A stretch of DNA of 64,000 nucleotides from Vulcanimicrobiota bacterium. Lineage in GTDB: Bacteria > Vulcanimicrobiota > Xenobia > Xenobiales > Xenobiaceae. The notes under the pieces were generated by a model. That model saw only the letters and a list, made by a program, of their open reading frames with translations, made no database searches and had not been told where the DNA came from. The stretch spans positions 62,001-126,000 of the forward strand of contig CALUQR010000002.1 in the NCBI GenBank assembly GCA_944322965.1. Direction: 5' to 3'. Shown one piece after another: positions 43,014 through 52,819 of this stretch. Both the position numbers and the translations under genes were made by a program. Numbering within the stretch: the first letter of the stretch is position 1; every line of letters starts with the position of its first letter.

Positions 43014-45803
43014 ATGGCCGACGAGCGTCAGATTCTTATCGCTAGTTTACGGGAGCATTTCGAAGGGATCGTAGAGGCTACGGATCTCTTTTTGCGCACT
43101 ACGGATAATGGGGGCGATGAGGAGGAGGGGGCGTCCTTAGCTGAGCTGGAAGCGGCGCGCGGAGCTAATAGTATTCTGAAGGCGGAGAGCGCGGAGTGGC
43201 GCAAGCGGGCGCTGGAGATGAAAGAGGAGTTGAAGAGCTCCGATCTGCGCGCCCAAGAGTTAGCCAATTGCTGTGAGAAGTTAGGTAAACTCTGCCAATT
43301 AGTCTTGCAGCGCCTCAAAGATTACGACAATAAGGCCTACCTCTACTACCAGAATTACTTCGATAATCTGGTCGATGCCATCTCTCCCCACGTGACTATT
43401 ACTATTTTAGCGCAGCCTAAGGGTAAGGCTAAGAGCTCTGAGACGGAGAGCCCGGCCGCCAAAGAGGCCCCTGAGAAGGCCGCTCCCCTCGCTGCGGAGG
43501 CGGCTGAGAAGAGAGAGACTCCCACCCTTAAAGAGGAAGATCCTAAGCCCTTAGCGGAAGAAAAGCCCGCTTTAGAGGAGAGTTCTAAACATGAGGTCTC
43601 TAGCCTGGCTAGTAAAGAGGTAGAGGCCCAAGGGGATAAAGAGAAAGAGGAGCCCCAGTCTCTTGAGTCTGAGGAGAGTTCTAAGGTCTCTAAGGAGAAG
43701 CGCGATCCCGTCTCCGCTTTGAGAGAGCGCATTAGGGGGGTCTCGATCCACAAGAAGAGAGCTTTAGCCGAAAAGAAGAAGGCTAAAGAGGAGTTACCTC
43801 CCGTAAAGACCGTAGCCGCTCCCCAAGTGGAGGCGCCCGCTGCGGAAGAGGTAGTCGTCCAGGAAGAGGTCCAACCCAAAGTAGAAATTAAGTTGGCCGC
43901 CCACTCCGCTCCCCAATTGGGGATGGCCAGTAGCGCGCCCGAGCCCGCTCCTCCGACCGCCGAGATGCCGGTAGTGGAGGAGAATAAGGAAGAGGTTAAG
44001 GAGGCGCCCGCTGCGGAACCCGTCCTCACCCCCGCCCCGCCGGAGAGTAAGAAGGAGGAGGCGCCGCCCGCCCCAGAGCCGGAAGAGCCCGTGGCTTTAG
44101 AATTCCCGCTCTTAGCTCACGATCCGGAGCGCCACAAGTTAGAGGTGCTCTTAAATGAGGAGTTGCAGCGGGAGATCGCTACTATCTCCGATATTATTGA
44201 GCAGGACGAAGTGTCGGTGACCTTACCTAAGTTGGAGTTCCTCTCTTCTACTTTCGGCCGCCCCACTTTTGGAACTAGCGACGATCCCCAGCTCTTAGAG
44301 AAGATCGCCCAAGGTCGGGAGATGTTAGATAAGGGCCAGCAGAGCGCCGGTTGGGACCATTTCCGCCAGCTCATTGAAGAGTATGGCGAGCTCTTACCCT
44401 TACAATTTAACTTGACGCGGGCCTTAGTGATGGGCTCCTGTTGGGAAGAGGCCTATAGCGTCGGTATGCCGCTAGTCTACGATATGGCTAAGAGCGACGA
44501 TTGGGATCTCTACGCTACGCTTATGGCCAAGGCTTTGATCAATTGCTTAAAGGTGGCGGAAGAGGCGGCCGATAGGCGGCGCTTGCTCTTCTATTTGGCG
44601 CTCATCAATCGCGATTACCCGGTGACGGCGCGCAAGTTCTTGCGGATGGCCGTCCAAGAGGGCGGGCCTATGGAGAGCTTAGAGAAGGCTATCTTGCACT
44701 GTTACCTCTTGCGTCTCTCGGCGGCCGGTAAGGGGCTCAAGTTGGAGGACGATCTCAGCGCCTTGCAAGAGATTACCGTCTGTCCCGAACTCTTCGACGA
44801 GCTCTTCTCGCTGGCGGATGAGCCGGCCAATAAGGCCAACGCTCCGGCTATCAAGATGTTGGAGGCCCTCTACTTAACTAGCAAGAGCGAAGCTAAGCAG
44901 GCGGAAGCGGGCGCCAGCGGGCCGCGCCGTTTTGGGCCCATGCGCGTGACGACGGCCGACGTCGAGTATTTCCACAACGACGAGTCCTCAGGATTAATTG
45001 TCGAATTTATGCTCAACCAGCTCTTCCCGCGGGCAGGGTATACGGCACCCAGCTGCAGTGCCCGCGTGGACAAGATCTTGGCGGACTCTAAGCCCATACC
45101 TTTCGGCTTTGAGCCGGCGGGCACCTTAGAGCGCTTCAACTCGCGCCTCTTTAAGTTCCCCTCTTTGGAGATCCGTTATTATCAGGGCGAAGAGAAGTTC
45201 TGGCTGGAAGTATCCAGTTCGGAGAGCAAGACGACCTTCGTTATTCACGCTGATATGGCGCGCATGAGCGCTATGGAGCAGCAGTTTGTGATCTTGCGCA
45301 AGTGCTTCCAGGCCTTCCACCATACTAGTCTGTGGACTTCTAAGTCCGAGTTAGATCCGGCTATGACGCTCACTATGGTGCAGAAGGCTATAGAGATCTG
45401 CGTAGAGACGGGGACGGAAGTGCCTATCCTTTTAGCTTCGGAGGCCAAAAACTGCTCTCTGGAGAAACCTAACTTCTCGGGACGGCTGCAGAGCCTACTC
45501 AACCGCCTCTATAGGGCTACTAAGCGCAGCGAGTTTAAGATCTTGCGGGAGTTCCTCTTTTCCGAGCGCCCCTTTGCCAATATCTTGGAGAGCGACGCCA
45601 ACCGCTTTGCGGCCAAGGCGGTGGGGCTTACGGAGGCTTCTTACAGCTTAGTGCGCTGTGAAAAGGGATTTGCTAAAGATTATGAGGAGATCTCGGAGAA
45701 TGGCTTCTGCAATATGTATTGCAACCTGAAAGAGGACGAAGAGTATTTGCGGGCCGCTTTGCAGAGGTTGTGGGTCTCTTATTTCCAAGACGATCTGCTC
45801 TAA
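43014..45803 (+). CDS. 929-aa protein with acidic low-complexity middle and helical C-terminal region
   Basis: No family is recognised. Residues 1-125 are helical (coiled-coil-like LKAESAEWRKRALEMKEEL) with a CCEKLGKLC segment. Residues about 135-360 are a Glu/Pro/Ala/Lys-rich disordered region broken by one basic helix (ALRERIRGVSIHKKRAL). Residues about 375-620 look like TPR-type helical hairpins. Residues about 640-929 form a mixed domain (ILASEAKNCSLEKPNFSGRL, SPYSL-like ASYSLVRCEKGF). No signal peptide or membrane segment, so probably cytoplasmic. GGAAGAGAG precedes the ATG. It lies 27 bp before an aquaporin gene, probably one transcript. Confidence 0.7.
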   Translation: MADERQILIASLREHFEGIVEATDLFLRTTDNGGDEEEGASLAELEAARGANSILKAESAEWRKRALEMKEELKSSDLRAQELANCCEKLGKLCQLVLQRLKDYDNKAYLYYQNYFDNLVDAISPHVTITILAQPKGKAKSSETESPAAKEAPEKAAPLAAEAAEKRETPTLKEEDPKPLAEEKPALEESSKHEVSSLASKEVEAQGDKEKEEPQSLESEESSKVSKEKRDPVSALRERIRGVSIHKKRALAEKKKAKEELPPVKTVAAPQVEAPAAEEVVVQEEVQPKVEIKLAAHSAPQLGMASSAPEPAPPTAEMPVVEENKEEVKEAPAAEPVLTPAPPESKKEEAPPAPEPEEPVALEFPLLAHDPERHKLEVLLNEELQREIATISDIIEQDEVSVTLPKLEFLSSTFGRPTFGTSDDPQLLEKIAQGREMLDKGQQSAGWDHFRQLIEEYGELLPLQFNLTRALVMGSCWEEAYSVGMPLVYDMAKSDDWDLYATLMAKALINCLKVAEEAADRRRLLFYLALINRDYPVTARKFLRMAVQEGGPMESLEKAILHCYLLRLSAAGKGLKLEDDLSALQEITVCPELFDELFSLADEPANKANAPAIKMLEALYLTSKSEAKQAEAGASGPRRFGPMRVTTADVEYFHNDESSGLIVEFMLNQLFPRAGYTAPSCSARVDKILADSKPIPFGFEPAGTLERFNSRLFKFPSLEIRYYQGEEKFWLEVSSSESKTTFVIHADMARMSAMEQQFVILRKCFQAFHHTSLWTSKSELDPAMTLTMVQKAIEICVETGTEVPILLASEAKNCSLEKPNFSGRLQSLLNRLYRATKRSEFKILREFLFSERPFANILESDANRFAAKAVGLTEASYSLVRCEKGFAKDYEEISENGFCNMYCNLKEDEEYLRAALQRLWVSYFQDDLL

Positions 45804-45830
45804 GGATTGAAGGTAGAGGTTTAAGTTAGA

Positions 45831-46541
45831 GTGAGGAAATATTTTGCGGAGCTAGTGGGGACGGCGCTACTCGTCTTCTTTATCTGCGGCGCTATGGTAG
45901 TGCGGGATTTGCCCAACGTCTACGAGGGCATAGGCTTTATAGGCGTAGCCTTGGCGGGCGGTTTGGTGATGAGCGCCATGTACTACTCTTTAGTGAACCT
46001 TTCCGGAGCCCATCTCAATCCCGCCGTCACTTTGGCCATGTTGATCGACAATCGCCTAGAGGCCAAAGATCTCTTGCCCTACTTTTTGGCCCAATTTGTA
46101 GGGGGCTTTATAGGGGTAGGGATCCTCTACTTAATTATTGGCGATCACGATAGCGTAGGCTTAGTGGCCGGGGGCTTTGGCTGTAATGGCTATGGCGAAG
46201 CTAGCTTCGCCGGTCTGGAGGCTACCTGGGCCTTTGTGGTAGAGATTATGCTCAGCTTCTGCTTCGTCTTGACCTTCTTAAAGATCAGCTTAGACTCTCG
46301 CCTCCAGGGGGCCTCGGGTATCGCCATCGGTTTGGCTTTAGCGGGAGTAATGATCGTCGGTATGCCCCTCACGGGAGCTTCGGTCAATCCGGCCCGCAGC
46401 TTGGCGCCCGCCTGCTTCAAAGGGGGGATGGCTTTAACCCAAGTCTGGGTCTTTGTCTTAGCGCCCCTCATCGGCGGAGCTTTGGCCGCTCTCTGCCACC
46501 TGGTGATGGGTGATTCCGTATCGGAAGACGACGATCTCTAA
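45831..46541 (+). CDS. Aquaporin / MIP-family channel
   Basis: Water or small-solute channel in the cytoplasmic membrane. 236 aa with six membrane segments and both half-helix motifs: HLNPAVTLAM in the first repeat and SVNPARSLAP in the second. The Arg after the second NPA is the selectivity-filter arginine. The GFGCNGYGEA loop before half-helix 2 is longer than in AqpZ. A GTG start at 45831 is used. It follows the 929-aa gene closely and ends before a strong terminator. Confidence 0.92.
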   Translation: MRKYFAELVGTALLVFFICGAMVVRDLPNVYEGIGFIGVALAGGLVMSAMYYSLVNLSGAHLNPAVTLAMLIDNRLEAKDLLPYFLAQFVGGFIGVGILYLIIGDHDSVGLVAGGFGCNGYGEASFAGLEATWAFVVEIMLSFCFVLTFLKISLDSRLQGASGIAIGLALAGVMIVGMPLTGASVNPARSLAPACFKGGMALTQVWVFVLAPLIGGALAALCHLVMGDSVSEDDDL

Positions 46542-46570
46542 GTCTCTCTTCTAAGACCCTTTAAAGTAAC

Positions 46571-46595
46571 GGGCCCGCGCCTTCGGCGCGGGCCC
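46571..46595. terminator. Bidirectional GC-rich terminator
   Basis: GGGCCCGCGCC, loop TTC, GGCGCGGGCCC; followed by ATTCGTTATAT. Between the convergent aquaporin and TPR genes. Confidence 0.75.
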
Positions 46596-46617
46596 ATTCG
46601 TTATATCTAGCGCTCTT

Positions 46618-47751
46618 TTAGCGGCGCTGGATCTTTTTAGCGGTGCGCTCTAAATCTTCTTCTAAGAAGGGGTGGTCGGGGGCTAATTTATAGCCTTTGA
46701 GGAAATGTTGGCGCGCGTTATTCATATCCTCGGGGTTACCCTTAGCGTCGTAGCGACGCTCGTAACAGCAGCCCAAGTAATGTTCCAAATCGGCGTTGCC
46801 CTGGGGAAAACGGGCGGCGGCTGCGGTAAGACTTAAGAGGGCGTCCTCGATCTGGCCCTGGCGGTAGGCCAATAAACCTACGCCGATGAGGGCCTGAGGG
46901 GAGGTGGCGTCTAACTGTAAGGCCTTAGTGTAGAGCTCTTGAGCCTTAGTTAAGCTGCCCTCTTTAAGCGCCTGATCGCCTTGGCGGGCCAGGGAGAGGG
47001 CCTTGCTATTATTGGAAGTAGCGATAGGCATATCGCCCAGATTGGCCACGGGGATCCCCGACTCTTGGCTGCCGCTCTTAGGGACGAAGGTGGCCTTAGC
47101 TAAAGCGGCCTCCATCTGGGCTAAGCTCTTTTTGGCCAGCTCGTGCTTGGGATCTAACTTGACGCACTCTCTCAAATGGTCGCGCGCCTTTTCGATCTCC
47201 GAGCGCTCCAACTCTAAAAGGGCCATGCGATAGTAACATTCGGCGCGCCGGTAATTCTCTTTAGCTAATTGCTCGTAGATGGGATAACAGTCTAAATTGT
47301 TGCCCGCATCCTGGAGCAGGGAGGCCTTATAGAAGGCGGCTTCCTTATTGTCGGGCTCAAAGATGCAGACATTATTAGCTAAATCGATAGCTAAGGAGAA
47401 GTTACCCAACTTGCGGAAGAGCTGGGCCATCTGCATGCGGTAATCCGTCTTGCGATTGACGACTTTGCCCGCCAGGTCGCCCACGTAAGCGAAGCGCACG
47501 GCGTCCTCTACCTGACCGTTATCGATGCTCCACTTTATGCGGCTCTCTACTCGCTCAAAAAAACTCTTATCTAATAATTTGCGATTATCTTCTAAGATAG
47601 AGCTCCAGGTATCTACGGAAGCTGCAAAGACGCGCCGCAACATCAAGACTTGCGAAGCTTCGTCCGCTCCATAGACGGCGGGAGTACCTATCCATAATGA
47701 AGCGCCCATCAGCATAGAGATGGCTAAATTACCCAGAAAACGCTTGTTCAT
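46618..47751 (-). CDS. Exported tetratricopeptide-repeat protein
   Basis: 377 aa with a Sec signal peptide (MNKRFLGNLAISMLMGASLW...AVYGA, cleavage near residue 28). The mature protein is helical, with TPR repeats visible at about 120-215 (YRRAECYYRMALLELERSE, HLRECVKLDPKHELAKKSL) and 250-375 (AQELYTKALQLDATSPQAL, HFLKGYKLAPDHPFLEEDL). Likely a periplasmic or surface scaffold for protein interactions. Partner unknown; convergent with the aquaporin gene and divergent from the flavoprotein. Confidence 0.85.
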   Translation of the reverse strand: MNKRFLGNLAISMLMGASLWIGTPAVYGADEASQVLMLRRVFAASVDTWSSILEDNRKLLDKSFFERVESRIKWSIDNGQVEDAVRFAYVGDLAGKVVNRKTDYRMQMAQLFRKLGNFSLAIDLANNVCIFEPDNKEAAFYKASLLQDAGNNLDCYPIYEQLAKENYRRAECYYRMALLELERSEIEKARDHLRECVKLDPKHELAKKSLAQMEAALAKATFVPKSGSQESGIPVANLGDMPIATSNNSKALSLARQGDQALKEGSLTKAQELYTKALQLDATSPQALIGVGLLAYRQGQIEDALLSLTAAAARFPQGNADLEHYLGCCYERRYDAKGNPEDMNNARQHFLKGYKLAPDHPFLEEDLERTAKKIQRR

Positions 47752-47877
47752 AGCGCCCCCGCTTCGCCACGGCGCCTGACCTTTCCTTTTTAAATAGCGG
47801 CTGGAGGCTAAGGGGAGAGCGCAGAGAGGGGGAGAAGAAGGGGGAGTTATTTTGCTATTCTAGAGGTGGATTTTACC

Positions 47878-48489
47878 ATGAAGGTTCTCTTAATTAACGG
47901 TAGTCCCCGTCCCCAGGGTTGTACCTATACGGCCCTTCAGGAGATGGCCTCCCAATTTGAGAAGTTGGGGATCGAAACGGAGATCTTCCAGATCGGCAAT
48001 AAGCCCATTAGAGGCTGTATAGGTTGTCGCAAGTGCCGGCAGACGGGCCGTTGCGTCTTCGATGACGATATCGCCAACGCTTTGGCCGACAAGATGAGTC
48101 AGGCCGAGGGTTTCGTCTTAGGGAGCCCCGTCTATTTCGCCGGACCTAACGGGGCCTTCTGCGCGGCCTTAGATCGAGTCTTCTTCTCCTGCCCCAACTT
48201 GCAAGATAAGGTGGGCGCTTCTATCGTCAGCTGTAGGCGCGGCGGGGCCAGCGCGGCCTTCGATAGGCTCAATAAGTATATCGCCATCCGCAATTGTACG
48301 ATGCCCGGCTCCCAATATTGGAACTCGGTCCATGGCAATACCCCCGAAGAGGTGCGCCAAGATCTGGAAGGTCTACAGACTATGCGCACTTTAGCGGTCA
48401 ATATGGCGGCTATTTTAAAGAATCAAGCTCTGCCCCAAGCGGTGCGTCCGGAGCGGGAGAATCCGGTCCACACCAACTATATCCGCTAA
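47878..48489 (+). CDS. NAD(P)H-dependent FMN reductase / iron-sulfur flavoprotein-like
   Basis: 203 aa from the ATG at 47878, preceded by AGAGGTGG; a GTG four codons upstream is possible. Flavodoxin-like fold: phosphate loop INGSPRPQGCTYTAL and flavin-binding GSPVYFAGPNG. Between them lies a compact cysteine cluster CIGCRKCRQTGRC (C-x2-C-x2-C-x5-C), as in archaeal iron-sulfur flavoproteins and related FMN reductases, which could hold a [4Fe-4S] cluster. It lies 28 bp before the ABC-importer genes; reduction of ferric iron imported by that system is a possible but unproven link. Confidence 0.85.
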   Translation: MKVLLINGSPRPQGCTYTALQEMASQFEKLGIETEIFQIGNKPIRGCIGCRKCRQTGRCVFDDDIANALADKMSQAEGFVLGSPVYFAGPNGAFCAALDRVFFSCPNLQDKVGASIVSCRRGGASAAFDRLNKYIAIRNCTMPGSQYWNSVHGNTPEEVRQDLEGLQTMRTLAVNMAAILKNQALPQAVRPERENPVHTNYIR

Positions 48490-48517
48490 AGGCTAGGGGA
48501 AGGGGAGTAGAGGCGCC

Positions 48518-49663
48518 GTGGGATGGAGACTGCTACAAGGGCTAAGAGCTAGGTCCAGGAGCTTAGCTAATTTCTGGACCTTAGCAGCTCTAGGGCTCTT
48601 AGTAGGGGCCTTAGGGATGGGGCTCAGCGGTTGCGCCAGTTATTGGTCCCAAGGGCGCCAAGATGGAGGGCGGAAAGTCGTAGTCTATACCCCCTTCCCC
48701 AACGCCGCCGCCCAGGCTTTAGCCGAAGCCTTCCAAGCCCGCACCGGTATCGCCGTCGAGCAGAACTTAGATAGTACGACTAAGATCTTGGCCCGCCTGC
48801 GCATCGAGAAGCGCTGGCCGCGCTGCGACGTTTGGTATAGCGGCGGAGGGATGGTCCCCTTTATGACCGCCGCCCAAGAGGACCTTTTAGAACCCTACGT
48901 CCCGCCCGAGTGGCGCCATTTACCTTATAAGCGCGGAGCCCTAGTGATGCGCGATCGCGCTTGGCGGTGGTCGCCTTTAGCTATAGTCTCTTTGGGCTTT
49001 TGTTATAATCCCCAAGTCCTCCAGGGGGAGGCTATTCCCCGCCGCTGGGAAGATCTGACCCAGCCGCGTTTCCGCGGCCAGATCGAAATGTGGGATCCTT
49101 CCGATAGCGGCACCTCGATGCTCTTTTTAGAGGCCTCGCTGCAACGCTACTTAGCCACTCCGGGCGGGGAAGAGGCGGGCTGGCGCTACTTAAAGGCCAT
49201 TTACGCCAATTTGAAGCGCTATACGGTAGAGGGCAAGCCCGCTTTTGCCGTGGCGCGTGGGGAGTGTCAGATAGGCTTACAATTTGAGAGCCAATATTTA
49301 GAATTTTTGGAACAGCAATTTCTCAACCGCCAGTTGGGGCAGGGAGCGCGCCATTTAGCTTGGTATCTGCCGGAGCAAAGTCCCGTCCTAGTCGATGGGA
49401 TCGCCCTCATTAAGGGGGCTCCCCATCCTCAGGAGGGGCGCCAATTTATCGATTTTTGCCTCTCTCTAGAAGGGCAGAAGATCATTAATCGCTACTTCTT
49501 CTCTATCAATCCCCAGCTGCCGCCCCCTCCAGGGTTAGAGGGGATCGATCTGGAAACCCTCCTGGAGCGGGCGCAGCCTCTCGATCCCCAATGGATGGCG
49601 GACAATTACGATCGGGTGCGTCAGCGCTGGCAAAACGAAGTGGAAGCTAGTATCGAAGTATGA
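48518..49663 (+). CDS. ABC transporter substrate-binding lipoprotein (iron/AfuA type)
   Basis: 381 aa. A long N-terminal region with a hydrophobic stretch ends in the lipobox LSGC (about residue 37), so it is a lipid-anchored binding protein. The mature part follows the extracellular solute-binding family 6 pattern: VVVYTPFPNAAAQALAEAF, CDVWYSGG, SLGFCYNP, RWEDLTQPRFRGQI and SGTSMLFLEA. These features match ferric-ion or phosphonate-type binding proteins. The GTG start follows GGGGAGTAGAGG. The stop overlaps the next gene by 4 bp (ATGA). Confidence 0.88.
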   Translation: MGWRLLQGLRARSRSLANFWTLAALGLLVGALGMGLSGCASYWSQGRQDGGRKVVVYTPFPNAAAQALAEAFQARTGIAVEQNLDSTTKILARLRIEKRWPRCDVWYSGGGMVPFMTAAQEDLLEPYVPPEWRHLPYKRGALVMRDRAWRWSPLAIVSLGFCYNPQVLQGEAIPRRWEDLTQPRFRGQIEMWDPSDSGTSMLFLEASLQRYLATPGGEEAGWRYLKAIYANLKRYTVEGKPAFAVARGECQIGLQFESQYLEFLEQQFLNRQLGQGARHLAWYLPEQSPVLVDGIALIKGAPHPQEGRQFIDFCLSLEGQKIINRYFFSINPQLPPPPGLEGIDLETLLERAQPLDPQWMADNYDRVRQRWQNEVEASIEV

Positions 49664-50763
49664 GTAGCGTGGAACTCAAAGGTTTAGTCCAAGCCTATGA
49701 GGGGCGGCGCGCCTTAAATGGCTTGAACTTAGAGTTGCGGGACGGAGAGCTCTTCGCCCTCTTAGGGGCCTCTGGCTGCGGGAAGACGACTACCCTGCGC
49801 TGTCTAGCCGGTTTGGAGATCCCCCAAGAAGGGCGGGTCCTAATCGACGGGCAAGATGTCACCCACCAACCCGCTTCCGAACGCGGCTGCGCCCTAGTCT
49901 TCCAAAATTACGCGCTCTTCCCCCACTTTAACGTCTTAGAGAATGTCGCCTACGGTTTAATGGCCTACCAATATAGGCGCTACGGTTGGTTAGGTAAATT
50001 GTTGACCCTAGTCCGCTCCCCCTGGAGCGCCTTAGGGGCTATGGGACAGCGCAAAGTGGTAGAAGCCCTCAAAGTAGTGGAGATGCACGAGCGCCAATAC
50101 GCCTACCCTCACCAACTCTCCGGAGGACAACAACAGCGCGTAGCCTTAGCCCGCGCTTTAGTCAGCCGCCCTAGGCTCTTACTCTTCGACGAGCCCTTAG
50201 GGGCCTTAGACGTGCAATTGCGGGTCAAGATGCGCGACGAGATTAGGCGTCTGCAGCGGCGCTCGGGACTGACCGCCCTCTACGTCACCCACGATCAAGA
50301 GGAGGCCTTAGCCATAGCCGACCGCCTGGCGCTAATGGATGGGGGGCGCATCGTCCAAGAGGGGACGCCCCAAGAGCTCTACCTCCACCCGCGCAACCGC
50401 CTGGTAGCTAAATTCTTAGGGCTAGCCAATATCATAAGCGCTCGCCTAGAGAAGGGGCGACTCTTCTTTAATCCCGACCTCAGCTTAGAGACCCCGCAAC
50501 TAAACTCCCCTAAAGTCCAAGTGATGGTAGCTATTAGGCCCGGGGCTATCACTTTAGAAGAGTTAGGGGGCGAGCAGGTCTGGCGCGGGGTAGTAGAGTG
50601 GATCACCTTTTTAGGCAGTTTTACGCGCTACGTAGTGCGAGTGCAGGAGCTATCCTTAGCCGTCTATAGGCCGCTCCACGCTAGCGATCTCCAACTCAAA
50701 GTAGGTTGCGAAGTGGGAGTGCGCATCGATCCCGCTGAGATCCTACTCTTGCCCGAGGAGTGA
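49660..50763 (+). CDS. ABC transporter ATP-binding protein (iron/spermidine type)
   Basis: 367 aa importer ATPase. Walker A GASGCGKTTT, Q-loop FQNYALFPH, signature LSGGQQQRVALARAL, Walker B LLLFDEPLGALD and the switch His in VTHDQEEAL are all present. The C-terminal ~130 residues form a TOBE-like regulatory domain. An insert of about 25 residues (QYRRYGWLGKLLTLVRSPWS) lies between the Q-loop and the signature. It works with the upstream binding protein and downstream fused permease. Confidence 0.95.
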   Translation: MSSVELKGLVQAYEGRRALNGLNLELRDGELFALLGASGCGKTTTLRCLAGLEIPQEGRVLIDGQDVTHQPASERGCALVFQNYALFPHFNVLENVAYGLMAYQYRRYGWLGKLLTLVRSPWSALGAMGQRKVVEALKVVEMHERQYAYPHQLSGGQQQRVALARALVSRPRLLLFDEPLGALDVQLRVKMRDEIRRLQRRSGLTALYVTHDQEEALAIADRLALMDGGRIVQEGTPQELYLHPRNRLVAKFLGLANIISARLEKGRLFFNPDLSLETPQLNSPKVQVMVAIRPGAITLEELGGEQVWRGVVEWITFLGSFTRYVVRVQELSLAVYRPLHASDLQLKVGCEVGVRIDPAEILLLPEE

Positions 50764-50770
50764 GCCCCAA

Positions 50771-52696
50771 ATGGCTAAGTGGGGAAAGATTAGCTTAGCT
50801 TTCGTAATAGCCCTCTGGGTAGGGGGGCTAGTCGTCTTACCTATGCTCACCCTAATGCTCACTAGCTTTACGGGCCAGCCGCTCCCCATCTTAGAAGATC
50901 TCTTCCAGGGGAGAATAGGCGAACTGGGGAGCCAGTTGCGGGAGTTGGGGACTACCGAGTATTACCGGGAACTGTGGCTGACGCGCCGCTACCGCTGGGG
51001 GCTTATCAATACCCTGGGCTGGGCTCCGCTTTTGACCGCCCTCTATTACTTAAGCTTACAGATCGTGCGCTTGGGGGCCCGAGCGCTCCTCCCCAGCGTA
51101 GATAGATACTTTAAAAAGCTCCTCAGCAGCCAAGCGCTCCTCTTAGTAGCCTCCGTTAGCGCCCTTTACGCCTGGTTCTGGCTAGCCCAGGGTAGGGCCT
51201 GGGAGAGTAAATTGCTCCAAGTTATAGGCTTTTGCCCGGCCGTCACCTTGGGGGCCACGATCTTAGGGACGCTCCTAGCCTTCTGCCTCACCCGCCTCCA
51301 TTTGCCGGGCGCTAAGTGGTGGGCCACTCTGGCCTTAGTACCTCTGGCTTTGCCCTCGCTCTTAGGGGCTTTGGCCCTACAGAACTTGATGGGGGGCAAT
51401 GGCTGGCTCACTAAGGGGGCCCAGCTCTTAGGGTGGGAGTGGCCCTTCCCGGCCCAATCTTTAGGAGCGGCCCTCTTAGTCCAGGTCTTGCTCTATTTCC
51501 CCTTCGTCTACCTGACGGTCTGCGCCGCCTGGGAGCGCTTTCAGACCCCTTGGCTAGAAGCGGCCGCCACCCTAGGGGCCGATTGGAAACTGAGCTTTTG
51601 GACCGTCTACCTGCCCCTCTTGGGGCCTGGGGTGTGGGCGGGCGCGACCTTAGTCTTTATCCGCTCGCTAGGCGATTTTGCTAGCGTCAGCCTCTTGATG
51701 CCGCGCGGCTATCCGCTCTTAATTATCGAAGCTTACCGCGATCTAGCTGGCTCCACCTACTGGGGAGGGGCGGCCATGCTCTCTACCCTCTTCCTAGTAG
51801 TCGTCTCCTTCTTCCTGCTCTTCCAATACCTGCAGCTGGGCGCCGGGCGCTATTCAGCCGCTCAAGAGGGAGGGCGCAGCGAGACTACCTCCCAACCTCG
51901 AGGGGTCTGGCGCTGGGTGGGACTGGCCTTTACCCTTGTGCTCCTCTCCGCGCCCTTGGGGATGATCGTCACCCTCTTAGTAGTTAGCCTAGCCGGGGAA
52001 TGGGGGACTAGCCTCTGGCCCCAAAGCTTCACCTTAGCCCGCTACGGGGACTTGGCGGCCCGAATCTTAGCTAAAGACTCGCCCCTAATCAACTCGCTCT
52101 TGCTAGTCTTGCCCGCCCTCTTCTGGTCGCTCTTAGGGGCCTTATATTGCGCCTACCTCTCCGTACGTCGGCCCTCGCTAGGGAGTAAGATCCTCGATTT
52201 CTTGATCCTCTGGCCCTTCGTAATCCCCGGAGTGGCCTTGGCTATCGCCCTGATCTGCACCTTCAACGGACCGCCTCTGGCCCTCCATCTCACCCCCGCC
52301 CTAGTAGTTGGGGCTTATATCTTAACTAGTATGCCCTACGGAGTGCGCTCCCTGGCCGCCTGCTGGAGCCAACTGAGCCCCAGCCTAGAGGAGAGCTCCC
52401 AAACCCTAGGGGCCGATAATCTCCTCACCCTCACTAAGATCGATCTCCCCCTCCTCACCCCCGGACTGGGGACCGGAGCCTTGCTGATCTTTATCTCCTC
52501 CATCCAAGAAGTGGCCGTGACCCTCATGATCTGCCCCCCCAGCTGGAGACCGCTCTCGACCTTTATCTACACCGAAATCCAAGAGGGCGATATCTTCACC
52601 GCCTCCGCCTACGGACTCGTCCTCTGCCTCCTCATCCTCATACCCTACTTTCTAGCGCTTAGCCTACGGAGGCAATTCGGAGTGCGTAATTCGTAA
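50771..52696 (+). CDS. ABC transporter permease, two fused permease domains (FbpB-like)
   Basis: 641 aa with about 12-13 membrane segments. Two copies of the ATPase-contacting EAA loop are seen: EAAATLGADWKLSFW (about residue 262) and ESSQTLGADNLLTLTK (about residue 540). This is the fused-dimer form typical of ferric-iron and thiamine importers. The last five residues (GVRNS) and the stop lie in the dispersed repeat at 52674-52705, so the native C-terminus has been altered slightly. It ends the flavoprotein-importer gene string. Confidence 0.93.
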   Translation: MAKWGKISLAFVIALWVGGLVVLPMLTLMLTSFTGQPLPILEDLFQGRIGELGSQLRELGTTEYYRELWLTRRYRWGLINTLGWAPLLTALYYLSLQIVRLGARALLPSVDRYFKKLLSSQALLLVASVSALYAWFWLAQGRAWESKLLQVIGFCPAVTLGATILGTLLAFCLTRLHLPGAKWWATLALVPLALPSLLGALALQNLMGGNGWLTKGAQLLGWEWPFPAQSLGAALLVQVLLYFPFVYLTVCAAWERFQTPWLEAAATLGADWKLSFWTVYLPLLGPGVWAGATLVFIRSLGDFASVSLLMPRGYPLLIIEAYRDLAGSTYWGGAAMLSTLFLVVVSFFLLFQYLQLGAGRYSAAQEGGRSETTSQPRGVWRWVGLAFTLVLLSAPLGMIVTLLVVSLAGEWGTSLWPQSFTLARYGDLAARILAKDSPLINSLLLVLPALFWSLLGALYCAYLSVRRPSLGSKILDFLILWPFVIPGVALAIALICTFNGPPLALHLTPALVVGAYILTSMPYGVRSLAACWSQLSPSLEESSQTLGADNLLTLTKIDLPLLTPGLGTGALLIFISSIQEVAVTLMICPPSWRPLSTFIYTEIQEGDIFTASAYGLVLCLLILIPYFLALSLRRQFGVRNS

Positions 52697-52705
52697 TTCG
52701 GAATT
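52674..52705. repeat. Dispersed repeat, short copy L2
   Basis: AATTCGG, GTGCGTAATTCG and TAATTCGGAATT units, related to the ends of L1 and L4. It supplies the stop codon of the ABC permease. Confidence 0.7.
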
Positions 52706-52819
52706 GAGGTAGGGGGAATTTTGGGAAATTCATATTTTAGCAACTTTAAGATTTTATTAAAGTGGTAAGGTGAGAGGGCGGAAAATTAAAATAAAAGTAC
52801 AGAGGAGGTTAAAAAGAAG

